A stretch of 64,000 nucleotides of DNA from Paguma larvata. Its lineage: Eukaryota > Chordata > Mammalia > Carnivora > Viverridae. The stretch is taken from positions 124,176,414 through 124,240,413 of the forward strand of contig CM057824.1 of assembly GCA_030068075.1 (NCBI GenBank), given 5' to 3'. This document shows positions 10,858-22,130 of this stretch, piece by piece (positions within the stretch are counted from its first letter, which is position 1; the number at the start of each line of letters is the position of its first letter). The notes under the pieces were generated by a model. The model searched no databases and was not told where the DNA came from. It was given only the letters and a program-made list of their open reading frames with translations. A program made the position numbers and the translations under genes.

Positions 10858-13800
10858 AGTGAATTCTAGCTAATAGACTTCAAATCTGGATTGTTCTTTA
10901 TCAATTACTTTATTCATTACATGCTACGTAGGAGAAGTTGGAAGATGTTATCACCAAAATGTGTGTTTGCTTCTAATTTAAGTTTATTTTCCTCCCTATA
11001 TGCTGTGAATGAATTCTTGAAATACTGTATGTGTTAAGCATGTGACACACGAGAGGGAGCTAACATTTGACACTGCAGTGTTCGTTTGGTGAAGGAGACA
11101 CACGATAAATGTCTATCAACTACTATGGTGAAGATACATTATGAGACACAAGGAAAGGAAAACTAAAATATAAGAGAAACCATAACAAAACCATACAGGG
11201 AGTCTATGTCAAGAACTTTATAAATACAGTCATATATTGATTACCTTATTTATATATAACATTGAAAAAATTCAGTTTGATTATGACAGGAAACATCTAC
11301 AACTACACAAAGAAAGAAAGAGGGGAAAATAATCTTTAAAGCAAGAGAAAACAAATTTACTTTTACCCGTGTGGAGCTTGAAATGATAGTGGGACTTGGT
11401 AAGTGTTTTCAAATATTTGGTAGTTGTCAGATAGACAGATAGGCCACATCTAGGACTAATGGGGGAAAGTTTTAAGAAGCCAAGTGCTGATTAAACCTAA
11501 AGAAGAATTTTCTGTTAAATGAATCTGTTTGTAAATGAAGCAGGCTGCTACTGGAGGAAGTAATCGACTCTCACTGACGATGCTTCAGTGCATGGCGGAT
11601 AGCCACTTATCAAGGCTGATGCAAAGGAAATAGGATAAGCCTGGAGGAAAGCGTATACTGATGGGATATTCTGAGGTGCAAGGATATTTCCTGCTCTACT
11701 TGGTTACACTGAAATATCAACTTGATTACAATCACTAAGTAATTTAATTTTAAAAATCTAGGAACAAACAGCATTTTCACAGGAGAGTTGATAGTTTTCT
11801 CCCTGCTGTTGCATTGGGCATGGTCTCAGGAAAAATCCCTATAGAGGCTATGGGATGGCAATGCAGTTTTAATAATTATATCTAGAGGCAGTAAGATTTT
11901 ATACCACAGCTACTATGATCTACTCTCTGGGACCAAGATTATAGAAAATGATGGGGATCCCGAGTAAAGACTTTGGGGGGAAAGAATTCAAGGATTTGAT
12001 ACATTGGCTTAGGTGACATTTAAGAGTTGAGGCAAATTTGCAATTTATGCAAATTTTTAAAAATCTCCAATGAGAAGTTGCAAGGAAAAATTGCATCTTA
12101 TAGATAACTTGACACTATTAAGTATCCTATTTAAAATATTAAATTCCTATTTTAAAAATATTCCTCTTACACCACAGCAATATTGTGAGATGAAAAACCC
12201 ACAACATTTTTTAAGAAATAACTTCATATGTTAGTGATCCATAGTGTCATGATAATCTGTGAAATTTTTCAGAGAATTTTTAAACAATTTACTCTTACCT
12301 TGCTGTACTATTAACTTCATAATTATGTTCCATCTTATATTGTTACTACTCTGTACACATTAGAGAGTTGAGAATTGCTCAAGTGGTCGATTTATCCCCA
12401 CAATCTCCACTCTAATCTGTAGAAGGTGGGCCCTGCATGCACGATCACATTTTATGACAATTGTACGCTCGTACTTAAACACTTTCTTCATTTTTCCTTT
12501 GTCACTGGTGTCCTCTCCATCCCACACCCCCAGTTTCTGTAAACAGACACAGAATCTCGGATATGGTGAGAAACAACTGTTACCTGACTCATCTTCTCTT
12601 TACCTTTACAGTTTCCTCCTTGACTTTTCCACTCAGTTTTACAAAAACCTCCCTCCAGTTACCACCAGTAAGAATGATAGATGATGAACTGTTTTTCTTT
12701 CTGGATTTACTTCCATACTTATTTTTTATTCTTTTTCTGAAATGTTCACTCTTGACCACTGCTACTGATAGGTGTCTGGAACTCTCTCTCATCATTTGCA
12801 TTGTTCACTGGTATCTTTCTCTTACCAGCTCCCAAAGACAGGGTACAATCCATTCTGTCTTCCAACCCTAACCTCTGCCTCTCAGTATTTATTTACAGGG
12901 CTGGAATCTGTGTCCTGATTCAATTAGAAAACAAAAACAAAAACAAAAGAACAACCCAGAATAAATATTGACTACCAAATTTCATTTCGTTGTCAGAATA
13001 TAGAAAATGTCAGAACCATAGTACGATCTCAATGAATGTTGAATGAATTGAATGTGAATAAACACTCTCTTTTTAACTACCGCTTCTCTCCTCCTGGGAG
13101 ATGGGAGAGTCAATACCAATTAAAAGAAATATTCTGAACATGAAAACACAATATGATAGATTTACTTAGGCCAGTAATAAAGTAGTGATTTTTGTATACA
13201 CACCATTCTAAAGAAGTGAAAAGGTGATTGATTTAGGAATATGGAATGTTATTAAAAAGATACTGATCTCTATCATGTGACTTGCTTTGCATGACATTAA
13301 AACAAATAATCCAATCTTATGAGGCCTGTAACAGCAATCATATGATGTCCATCATAGAAGATGTGCAGTTCTTATCCCCATAGCAACATCTGTAGTACTT
13401 ATGCTAATCACTTTAAATTAACCTTGATATGAAAAAAAAAGTACCCTAGGGATATTGCTGTTGTTGTGGCAGTTCAGATGAGTAACGTGATTTTCTAATA
13501 AAACTCCACAGCAAAATTAGGATAACAAGATCCTGTTAGCAAAATTTTTAAATATGCATTGGTTAAACCTCAACAGCAGTATTAGCACGGGGTAAGTAGA
13601 GGTACTACAGATAATGAACTACCTTATTGATTATTGTCCTTCCATAACCCAGCATAGTTCCAGTAGAGGAATGTGTTTAGAGTAATTTTCACTTTAAAAA
13701 CCATGTGATGATGATAATTTTGCATTTGTAATGTTAAGTTTCAGTATGAATTTAGTGGTCTCTCTCTTTTTTTATAGGGATATTTTCTATAGTCATCAGA

Positions 13801-14540
13801 GCTTAAAAACAAATTTTATCCAACTAGACATAAACCTACGGAGTTAAAACAACAACAATAACAACAAAAATCAAAGGCCTGTCTGTAAAATATCCATCAT
13901 TGTACAAATGAAGTAGTTAGGCTTTAGGGCAAAGGCACATATTTTCACTATTGGTCCAGTGAATTATGATATTGCTTTTAATGTAATAATTAACAACTTA
14001 TTTGGAAGTTTATACACAAGAGAAAAATAAGTATGCTCTCAGATTTTGTGAAATGCCTAAGGGGAGACCATTTCATTTTAAGATAAGTTATGGAATTTCT
14101 TAATAAATATCATCTTTATTTTAAAATGTATTTTAATAAAAAATAAAGTGAGACATAAAATTTTGTGTAGTTGAACTGCAGCAACTAAATTAGAAGGGAA
14201 GAGTGCTTCTGAAAATAAATATAACTGCTTCTGTGCATTGAATTTTAAAGATTCCCTAGAGTAATTAAGTAATTAGGTTTTGCTTCTGAACTCGATTGCT
14301 TAAATATGGGGTAGCTAATTTTCAAAATTGTGGATCCAAGTGCTACTTGGCCCAAGGGACTAACGCTTAAGAGGAAATATCACCTTTAGGGTAGTTTGGA
14401 TTTGTCCCAGATCAATATATCAAATACATCAAGATACGTCAAGTTTTGTATAGATCAAGTTGTTAGAACTCCTTGTGGTAAAAATAAAAAATAATTCACT
14501 GTCAAACACTAGAGATGGTGGTGATGTGTTGGGAAGTATA
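10858..14540. other. unassigned AT-rich DNA
   Basis: About 3.7 kb with no confident element. Near 13010-13055 there is an L2-like terminus (AGTACGATCTCAATGAATGTTGAATGAATTGAATG). Small (AAAAC)n and (AAC)n tracts occur near 12927 and 13845. Frames of 76-102 codons at 12454-12871 run in both directions through a pyrimidine-rich patch and show no conserved features. Confidence 0.5.
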
Positions 14541-14542
14541 TT

Positions 14543-15032
14543 TATTTCCTATTGTTACTATGAAAAATTACCAAAATTTTAGAGGTTTAAAACAACCAAA
14601 ATTCAGCAGCTTACAGTTCTGGGAGAAAAAAGTCCAGAATGAGTCTCCCTGAACTAAAATCAAGGGGTCAGCAGGATTGCATTCCTTCTGGAGGCTCTAG
14701 ATAAAAATCCTTTTATGCAGTGTTTTCCAAATACTAGAGGCCACCCACGCTCTGTGACTCATGACTTAATTCCTTCATCTTCAAAGACAGCAAGAGTGAA
14801 TCTAGTTTTTCTTACTCACTTCTGTCTCTCCTTTCCCAATTAGGGACCCCTCTGATTATATTGGGCCCACCTAGAGAATCTAAACTAATCTCCCTAATTT
14901 ACAGTCTGCTAATTAGCAACCTTAGTCCATCCACAACCTTAATTTCCCTTTGTCCTGTAACCTCACTTATTCATGGCTTTGAGGATTAGGACATAGACAT
15001 CTTCGGGCAGCCATTATATTGCCTACTACTGG
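14543..15032 (-). repeat. MLT1-type MaLR LTR
   Basis: The plus strand is a good complement of an MLT1 LTR. It begins TTTCCTATTGTTACTATGAAAAATTACC, then GTTTAAAACAACCAAAATTC, CAGTTCTGGGAG, TTCCTTCTGGAGGCTCTAG, GATTATATTGGGCCCACCTAGA and ACATAGACATCTTCGGGCAGCC. Nearly the whole LTR is present. No internal MaLR sequence follows, so it is a solo LTR. Confidence 0.7.
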
Positions 15033-15248
15033 TATAATTGTCAAAAAATGGGCAAGTAGTAAAGAATTCATTAAGTTTTTTTTTTTTTCATTTGCTCTGT
15101 GATAGGAAATGATACAATTATCTTCCAATTGAACTAAATTTAAATTGTTGAATTATACTGAAATTGGCATAACACAATGATTATCCAACAACTATTTATA
15201 TTTTTGATTGAAGAAATAATTTTTTCCAAGTTATGCTATTTATGTGTA

Positions 15249-15814
15249 GTTGACCCTAAAACAATGCAGGGCTTGGAACATTAGTCCCCATATGGTAAAA
15301 AATTCATGGATAATTTTGACTCCCCAAAACTTAACTACTAGTAGCCTACTGTTAACTGAAGCCTTACCAATAACATATGCAGTCAATTAACACATTTTTA
15401 TATGTTATATGTATTAGATGTTGTATTTTTATAATAAAATAAACTAGAGAAAATAAAGTATATTAAGAAAATCATAAGGGGGCACCTGGTTGGCTCAGTC
15501 AGTTAAGCAACCAACTTGGGCTCAGGTCATGATCTCATATGACTCATGAGTTCAAGTCCCATGTCTGGCTCTGTGTTGAAAGCTCAGAGCCTGAAGCTTG
15601 TTTTGGATTCTGTGTCTCCCTCTCTTTCTCTGCCCCTCCCCCACTTGTGCTCGCTCGCTCTCTCTCTCTCTCTCTCAAAAATAAACATTACAAAATTTAA
15701 AAAGAGAAAATCATAAGGGAGGGAAAATACATTTACAATACTGTGCAATATCAAAACAAATCTGTGTATAACTGTACCTGTGTAGTCCAAACCCATGTTC
15801 TTTAAAGGTCAACT
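15249..15814. mobile_element. Tc1/mariner-superfamily short DNA transposon
   Basis: Its ends form terminal inverted repeats, GTTGACCCT... on the left and ...AAAGGTCAAC on the right, flanked by TA. Between them lie ATTTTGACTCCCCAAAACTTAACTACTAGTAGCCTACTGTTAACTG and an ATAATAAAATAAACTAGAGAAAATAAAG segment, as in a common non-autonomous mammalian element. A SINE interrupts it at 15481-15704. It has no transposase frame. Confidence 0.65.
15481..15704 (+). mobile_element. CAN SINE inside the DNA transposon, perfect TSD
   Basis: A complete long-type SINE: GGCACCTGGTTGGCTCAGTC head, AAAGCTCAGAGCCTGAAGC middle, (TC)n to 15676, AAAAATAAACATTACAAAATTTAAAA tail. A perfect 15-base duplication, AGAAAATCATAAGGG, flanks it (15466-15480 and 15705-15719) and is transposon sequence. 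This proves the order of insertion. Confidence 0.96.
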
Positions 15815-15954
15815 GTATAGCTTTGTAAGTGGACTACTCTTTAAAAAACATGCCCAGTTGAGAATCTGAAACTGTTTTATCATGGAACCTCTAGATATAA
15901 CCAAGTGAACCATAATACTACCTTAACAACAACAAAAAAAAAACTACAGTTATA

Positions 15955-16126
15955 GGGGTTCAGGGTAATTCAGTTAGTTGAGTGACAAACTTAGGCTCAA
16001 GTCATGATGTCATGGTTTGTGAGTTTGAGCCTCACATCGAGCTCACTGCTGTCAGTGACGACTCCACTTTGGACCCTCTCTCCTCTCTCTCTCCCCCTCC
16101 CCCACTTGCTCTCTGCCTCAAAAGAC
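15955..16126 (+). mobile_element. CAN SINE with TSD, diverged
   Basis: The head is GGGGTTCAGGGTAATTCAG. The middle is shortened (CACTGCTGTCAGTGACGACTCC) and the CT-rich tract ends in CCTCAAAAGACAAAA. Target copies AAAACTACAG(T/A)TATA at 15940-15954 and 16130-16144 differ at one base. Confidence 0.93.
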
Positions 16127-16144
16127 AAAAAAACTACAGATATA

Positions 16145-17299
16145 AACTTAGCCGTTGTCACTTCACTTCGTGAAAAGTCAGAAACATAAACAACAAAATA
16201 ACCTCCTCTATTATATGTATTTTTAAGTCACCTTAAATACTTTTTAAAACTTGGAAAGACATTTCTTTTTTAATAAATTGAATCTCGCCTTAATCAACAT
16301 GTTTTAAGGTGAATAATAAGTAATTAAGTATAAACACAGATGATGCTAGTAGGTAGAAGGCATTAATTTGAAAGAAGAAAAATTTACAATAAATCTGCCC
16401 TTTTCGAAGAAGTATAATAAGATATGTTAGAAAATACAAAACATTCAAGAAGAAAGATCACCATAGCCTTGGATAATTGAAATCATTTTATACTATGAAT
16501 TTCAATTTATGAAAGTGGAAAGATATTTTGTAGGGTTATATTTCACTAGAGTAGAAGTTAAGGCTATAACTGAACACAATTAGAACATAAAAAATTAACA
16601 ATGTTAGAATCATTAACAAAAGGGCTATTGAAGACAGCACGCATAATTCTTAGGGCTCAAGGAGAATCATTTCAGTTTCACCAGTAATTACTTATAAGCC
16701 TTATCTTAAGAAAACGTTCACATTTTCAAAGGAAAGTGTATATCATTTTGACAGAAACATGAAAAACTCTTTTGTCTAAAGATTTTAGATGATGACTTAA
16801 CTGACAACAGATATGCATTTATATTAAAGTTTTGTACAATCAACTTGGGCCTTTATTTGTCCTGTATAGATAAAAATAGACCCTAAACTTCATTTTACTT
16901 CTCAATGAACCACAGGCGTTTCAGGATGTAAACTGTATACAAAAGTTGCTCAATCATTTTACAAGGCCAGGGGCCTTAACAAAAATCAAAATATCCACTG
17001 AAATTGTGTCTCTGTGCCATAGACTTCTGTGATGGCAGAAATCTCAGGTAAGTTCAATTAATGTTGTTATTTAACACAGTCTGGAGAGGAAAAAAAATCC
17101 AGTTTGTTTGAACCCCTTTTCTATAGAAGTGTAGGCCTGACATCCACTCAATGTGTGGGGTATGAGGAACAGGTATTCTTGTCCATGAACTTAAGACAAG
17201 TGGACTTTAAAATTGTATATGGAAACATCTGAACCAGAAATGGGATAGTTGCTTGAATTAACAAAGGGTGGCAGTGAAAGTTTTCAAATACATTAGTCA
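16145..17299. other. unassigned
   Basis: AT-rich DNA with no recognised repeat or exon. Confidence 0.5.
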
Positions 17300-17525
17300 G
17301 TGCTTGCTGAGATTTTCCTATGTACATAGTACATAGCCTCTTTTTTACGAACTTTATATCTTTTGACTAATCTAATGGTAACCTTGACACTGTGAGGTTG
17401 CTATGAGGAAACAGAGGCACAGCAGTTTGAATTATTTGCCTGAAATGACCCACTGTTAAGTAGTAAAACTGGAACTTGAATCCAGAAGGTTTGACTCCAA
17501 GTTCATACCTTTCTTCATGGTGTAT
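17300..17525 (-). repeat. MIR SINE fragment
   Basis: Complemented MIR order is visible: TTGCTATGAGGAAACAGAGGCACAGCAG (core), then TGCCTGAAATGACCCACTGTTAAGTAGTAAAACTGGAACTTGAATCCAGAAGG (tRNA-related part) and ACTCCAAGTTCATACC. Confidence 0.75.
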
Positions 17526-17718
17526 GCCTCTGATGTGGGCACTAGGTCCTACTAAAGTCACTATGTGGACAAAACCATCCTACAAATATGACTATTTTAA
17601 ACTGCATAAAGTCATTTTTATATATAAAACCAAAGAGATCTATACAGAAAATACTTTTGAACTTAAAAAGCCAAAAAAGAAAAGGCCAAAGAAAGATATT
17701 TAAAAGCATACTAATTTA

Positions 17719-17919
17719 TGGGGTTCCTAGGTGGCTCAGTCAGTTAAGCATCAACTTCAGCTCAGGTCATGATCTCGCAGTTTGTGAGTTCAAGTCCCAC
17801 ATCAGGCTCCCTGCTGTCAGAATAGAGACCACTTCAGATCCCTTATCTCCCTCTCTCTCTGCCCCTCCCCTGCCTCGTACACCCTCTCTCTCTCTCTCTA
17901 AAACATTACAATTTTTTTA
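17719..17919 (+). mobile_element. CAN SINE with perfect 17-base TSD
   Basis: The head GGGGTTCCTAGGTGGCTCAGTC and the promoter-like boxes are clear. The tail has lost the usual AATAAA repeat (CTCTAAAACATTACAATTTTTTT). AAAAGCATACTAATTTA is repeated exactly at 17702-17718 and 17920-17936, which implies a relatively recent insertion. Confidence 0.96.
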
Positions 17920-17984
17920 AAAAGCATACTAATTTAATTTAGATAATACTATAAGACTCAGTCAAAATAGATTTATTTTAATAT

Positions 17985-18062
17985 AAAGAAATATATAAAT
18001 ATATATAAATAACATAAAGAAATTAATTAGCTTTGACTTTCAATATATATGTATATATATTT
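17985..18062. repeat. AT-rich tract with ATATAA and TATATG units
   Basis: Two clusters of ATATAAATATATATAAAT and ATATATATGTATATATAT lie 40 bases apart. This is low-complexity sequence. Confidence 0.7.
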
Positions 18063-18081
18063 TAATTTTTTAATTTTAAAA

Positions 18082-18268
18082 AATTTTTTGAGTTTATATA
18101 TTTATTTTGAGAGAGAGAACAGTTGCAAGAGGCGGAGAGAGAATCTCAAGAAGCCTCCGCACCATCAGTGCAGCACAGAGCTTAAAGCAGGACTCATAAA
18201 CTGTGAGATCATGACCTGAGCCAAAATTAAGAGTCAGATGCTTAACTTGCTGAGCCATACAAGCACCC
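18082..18268 (-). mobile_element. CAN SINE
   Basis: The complement runs from TTTATTTTGAGAGAGAGAACAG through ACTGTGAGATCATGACCTGAGCC to AACTTGCTGAGCCATACAAGCACCCC. The middle is partly lost and no secure TSD is seen, so it is one of the older copies. Confidence 0.9.
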
Positions 18269-18329
18269 CTGTGTTTTCCATTTTTAAATGATTAAATGTA
18301 GATGGATCAACATGAAGTGAAAGAAACTT

Positions 18330-18930
18330 TTAAACATTATTGTCATTAGGAGCTTACCGATATCTGTCTCTAAGAACTGACACTTGAGCTGACCTTTGAA
18401 CGGTGAGTTGTCATTTTCTAAATGGAGAAAAGTGGGAAAGGAGTTCATAAATAGTTACTGACACTTTAGGCAAGAAGAAGTTGATCATAGTCTTGAAAAT
18501 TTGAGCTCAGTCTGGTCTAGGAAACAACACTGTTTAAGTGTCTGTAGGTGAGTGAGAGTCTGTTGGGGGAATGAGATTTTGATTTTGATTTTTTTTTTGA
18601 ATCCTGTCTACAAATCTAAGAACGTTGGATTTCGTTCCATCAAAGGCACTGGGAAGAATATTAGGAGAAAATGGAGGGAATTTCATTTTCTCCTCAAGGT
18701 AAGTCCAGCACCTTTTCCAAGGATAGGGTTAAGAATATGGAATAATTGCTAGAAAAAAGTTAGAAAGAAGAGATTCTTCTATAGAAATAGAAGTAATAGC
18801 TAGGGTGAGTTATGATGAGCCCTGGACAAGAATAGCAGTGGTGGAACTAGAAGATGCTGTAGATTCAAAGATACTGTAAGTTATAATTGAGAGGGTGAGG
18901 TGATGATTAACCAGGATGCTGACATAATAG
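18330..18930 (-). repeat. L2 LINE fragment
   Basis: Complemented L2 phrases occur in order: GACACTTGAGCTGACCTTTGAACGGTGAG, GAGCTCAGTCTGGTCTAGGAAACA, GTGAGTTATGATGAGCCCTGGACAAG and AGATTCAAAGATACTG. All reading frames are broken. Confidence 0.5.
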
Positions 18931-18934
18931 TTAT

Positions 18935-19145
18935 ATGAATAAATGATTACCCTTTCCTAGACATTGTGCTTCCCCTAACAATCACATGAGATAGATATTT
19001 CTATTTCTATTATCAACACTATTTTCACAGATGAGGCGTGAAGGTTAAATAATCTGCCAGGATTATAGAGTTAGCAAATGGAAGTGTTAAAATCTATATA
19101 CAGCCTGTTATCTGTGAGCCTGTATTCTTCACCACAACATTGAAG
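18935..19145 (-). repeat. MIR SINE fragment
   Basis: It contains AATCACATGAGATAGATATT, ATTTTCACAGATGAGGCGTGAAGGTTAAATAATCTGCCAGGATTATAGAGTTAGCAAATGG and GTATTCTTCACCACAACATTG. These are the core, tRNA-like part and head of a complemented MIR. Confidence 0.75.
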
Positions 19146-19440
19146 CTCCCCTCCTTTGTTAGATCTGGGAGCAAAGAAAAGAGATGTCTCTGGGTTTCTG
19201 ATTTTCTTAATACAATATAAATGGTGAGGTCCAGTAGCTTCTAGGAATGTCCTCTGTGTGGGCACATCCCTGGTTTCTGTTCTTTTTCTTATAATGACAC
19301 CAGTCTCATCGAATGAGGGCCCCACCCTTCTGATCTTATTTAACCGTAAATCTCTTTAAGGAGCAATTTCTCCAAATCGCATTAGGGGTTAAGGCTTCAA
19401 AATACAAATCTGGGAAAAACACAATTCAGTCCATAATAGT
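19146..19440 (-). repeat. MLT1-type MaLR LTR, partial
   Basis: The 5' two-thirds of an LTR on the complement: TCTTATAATGACACCAGTCTCATCGAATGAGGGCCCCACCC, GTAAATCTCTTTAAGGAG and AAACACAATTCAGTCCATAA. The LTR 3' end is missing or unrecognisable on the side that abuts the MIR. Confidence 0.65.
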
Positions 19441-19504
19441 CACTGTGGAAAATTAGATTAATATATCATCTACAGTTAAAAATACAATACTGATAGGAAA
19501 AACT

Positions 19505-20815
19505 AGGCAGAGGCTTAGGTTTATAAATTATCACCAGTTGACATTATGGATGGTACCACCCAAGAAGAAGGTGAGGTGAGAAATTTATCAGAAGAAGTAT
19601 GAAATTCTGAGAAACACCACTGTTTCAGAAGAAAGGGAAGAAAGAAAAGATGGTTAAGGAAAAGAGAGGTAGTAGGAAAATTAGAATCAACTGATGCCAT
19701 GGAAGGTGTAAATTTAATGGTTTGTGGAATTGTCAACAGCTCCAGATGGTACAAAGAAGTGTAATGAGAATTGAAAATATTGTTTTATTTGGCAGTTTGG
19801 AAGCCTTTAATGATCTGAGCAAGTACAGTATCAGTAGATGGTTAGGGGAAAAGGAAGATGGTATTACATACACTAGAGGGAGCAGTCAGTGTGGTTGACC
19901 TTTCGAGACTCCTGAAGTGAAAGGAAAAGACAGAGGAAGAGCTGAGAGAGAGAGAGAGACAGAGAGAGAGGGAGAGAGAGAGGGGGGTGAACTGCTCCAG
20001 GCTCACATTGAGAGAGAACAAAGTCTACAGATTAGCCTTAGTTTACTTTTTCTTAGACTTTCTACTCAGCCAGTAAAAAGCAATGCAAAGATGTAGTATA
20101 TACAACTTCAAAAGATCCAGTGAATAGATGCACCTCCTTATGATAATCTCACATACCTGCTATAGTGTGAAAACTGCCAGGCAAGAGAAACCCAGGGTTT
20201 AGACTCACCATCTTTATAGGTTAAGGCTGACAGGGGTGTTGTGGCATGCACAGGGATCCAGAAGGGAAAACCAGTACAGAAAGGTCCATCTTATTTCTTT
20301 ATGAGGAAAGTGCTTATCACTATCATACACTCTTGAATTATTGGGCTCTACAAGAAATTCCAAAGCAGTGGGCTCAGCATTGACCTAGCATACAAGCGAA
20401 AATTACCTTATTTCACTTTTTTAGTATTGAAGTGACTTGCACATGCTTATAGCTTAAAAGGAAAATGATGATAGAGAACAAGAGATTGAAATAGAGGAGA
20501 GAGAAAGAATACTCTCCAGTGAGATTTTTGAGAAGATAGATAGACATGAGATACAACGATTCAGCCGACAGTTTACCATAGAGAAAAGGGAAGAACAGAC
20601 AGAACAGTTGGGGAAGGTAAATACTGAGCAAAAGGAGAAAAGGAAAGTTGAGAAACTTCACATTAGTTTCTCAAAAAGGAGGTGGCAAAATAATCCCCGA
20701 CATGGCATTAGCGTGCAATAAATGAAGTAATTCAAGGAGACTGGAGATTATTTGGGATAAAGTGGTGGAAACTGGTCAGTAAGGAAAATAATGGCAAACC
20801 GGATGAAAACTAACC
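19505..20815 (-). repeat. probable old LINE (L2 or HAL1-like) pieces
   Basis: Purine-rich stretches such as CTCCAGTGAGATTTTTGAGAAGATAG, ACAGTTGGGGAAGGTAAATACTG and GAAAGTTGAGAAACTTCACATTAGTTTCTC resemble the antisense of an old LINE coding region. Assignment is from memory and uncertain. No intact frame exists. Confidence 0.35.
19943..19987. repeat. (GA)n microsatellite, interrupted
   Basis: About 45 bases of GAGA broken by CAGA and GGGA, ending in AGGGGGG. No SINE body is attached, unlike the GA tracts elsewhere. Confidence 0.85.
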
Positions 20816-21130
20816 TCATGGTGAGAAGGAAAGAGTGAGAACCCCGGTTTCAAATCCAAACTGTGCTAGTCCCTTAACATCATCCCAGCGACTTGCACAC
20901 AAGTGTGAAATCACCTCTCCTAGGGTGGCCATGCCTTGCCTACAGGCAGCACACTGTTGGTGGGACCCCACAGAATCCTGGCTCTTCTGAGCTTTCTCCA
21001 CCCCCTTTGCCTTCGGAAGGCGGTGAGCTCCTTTGGACCTCTGGCCTCTCTCACGGGGCCTCCCTGGCACAGAACTCTGTGCGGCACAAGTAGGAGCCAT
21101 AACTGCATAAACAGACAAACCATCCATCTT
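20816..21130. other. GC-rich patch with overlapping open frames
   Basis: The sequence between about 20880 and 21100 is far richer in G+C than its surroundings and retains several CpGs (GCGAC, TTCGG, GGCGG, CACGGG, TGCGGC). Open frames run on both strands (103 and 71 codons minus; 66 and 97 codons plus). I do not recognise any encoded domain. The left edge (GGTTTCAAATCCAAACTGTGC) resembles a MIR piece. It could be a fossil retroelement, a piece of processed transcript, or a conserved regulatory element. Confidence 0.4.
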
Positions 21131-21864
21131 TTCAAAAAATTCTTTATTTACAGAAGTTGGAGCATTGATATTGAGAATGAAACTGACCTAGGAATCAGAA
21201 GATTTGAAAATGTTTATTATTTTAGTTAGAGCAAGATAAAATGCAGCTGTCCTAAATTACCACATATGTTTGACAAGGATCTTAAACGGGAAGTAATTGA
21301 AAGAGATTTTGAGCTTTTGAAAGGTAGGGTGTCTTATTTATCCAGCCTAACACATAACGGTTAGTTATTTAGTAATTATGTGTTCAAGAAACGAGTCCCA
21401 AAACTTAAATCAACCCCAGTTTCAGGAAGAGGATTGCAATTTAAGTTATAAGGTTTAAATTAAATGTAAAGTTGCTTAAAAGTACTCCGAGTAATGAAAT
21501 TTTCTTATTTTCTATCAGTTATGGCTGATTCCATGATCCTTCTTTGTGTTTTGAAATTTAAGGAAAATAAGGAAAAATGTCAAGAAAAGGATAGTGTTCA
21601 CTTCATGGACTTCCTTTGAGGTCACACTTGAATAGTTATCCTTTTCTGGAAAGGAAGTTTCACATATATGCGATGTATCTTAAGAATTAAAAGTGGTTCA
21701 GTGTGGGTGGGAAGTTTATGGGGTCTTTAATTTTCTCTCTCTGCTTATCTGCATGCTTTAGTATTTCTTCAGTGGAAGTAGTCTGATATTTGTAAGTGAG
21801 CACAGCACTGGAAGGAAGGAAGGTCAGTTAAACCATACCACTGCTGGGTTCCTAAAAATAAAAT
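21131..21864. other. unassigned
   Basis: AT-rich DNA with no recognised element. Confidence 0.5.
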
Positions 21865-22130
21865 ATTCTCTACCTACTGCATTAAGTTCAAACTTCTCCA
21901 CTGAGTCCAGCCCCACTCTCACTGTATAATCCTATTTCTTATGCATTCACAAGGCCCAACTCTGCTCTAGTTACCGGGTGAGGTCTCATTCGCCCGCACT
22001 CCCCACATCCAGACGCCATTTCTCTTGGTCTTCTTTAATATTTATTCCCCCTTCCTTCAAGATCTTTGAGGTACCACTTGAGTCACACCTCAAAAATCTT
22101 CTTTTGGTTCCTAATGCCTGCTTCACTCTG
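21865..22130 (+). repeat. L2 LINE fragment
   Basis: CATTAAGTTCAAACTTCTCCACTGAGTCCAG and then CCTTCCTTCAAGATCTTTGAGGTACCACTTGAGTCACACCTC follow the order of the L2 3' coding end. It is diverged and truncated before the 3' UTR. Confidence 0.5.

Noticed and set aside
12454..12871. Frames of 76 and 102 codons plus, 70 minus
   Set aside because: Pyrimidine-biased DNA avoids stops in several frames at once. There is no sign of a conserved frame.
15481..15560. A tRNA gene call in the SINE head
   Set aside because: CAN SINE heads keep tRNA-Lys-like A and B boxes but have lost the cloverleaf and are followed by the SINE body. They are not tRNA genes.
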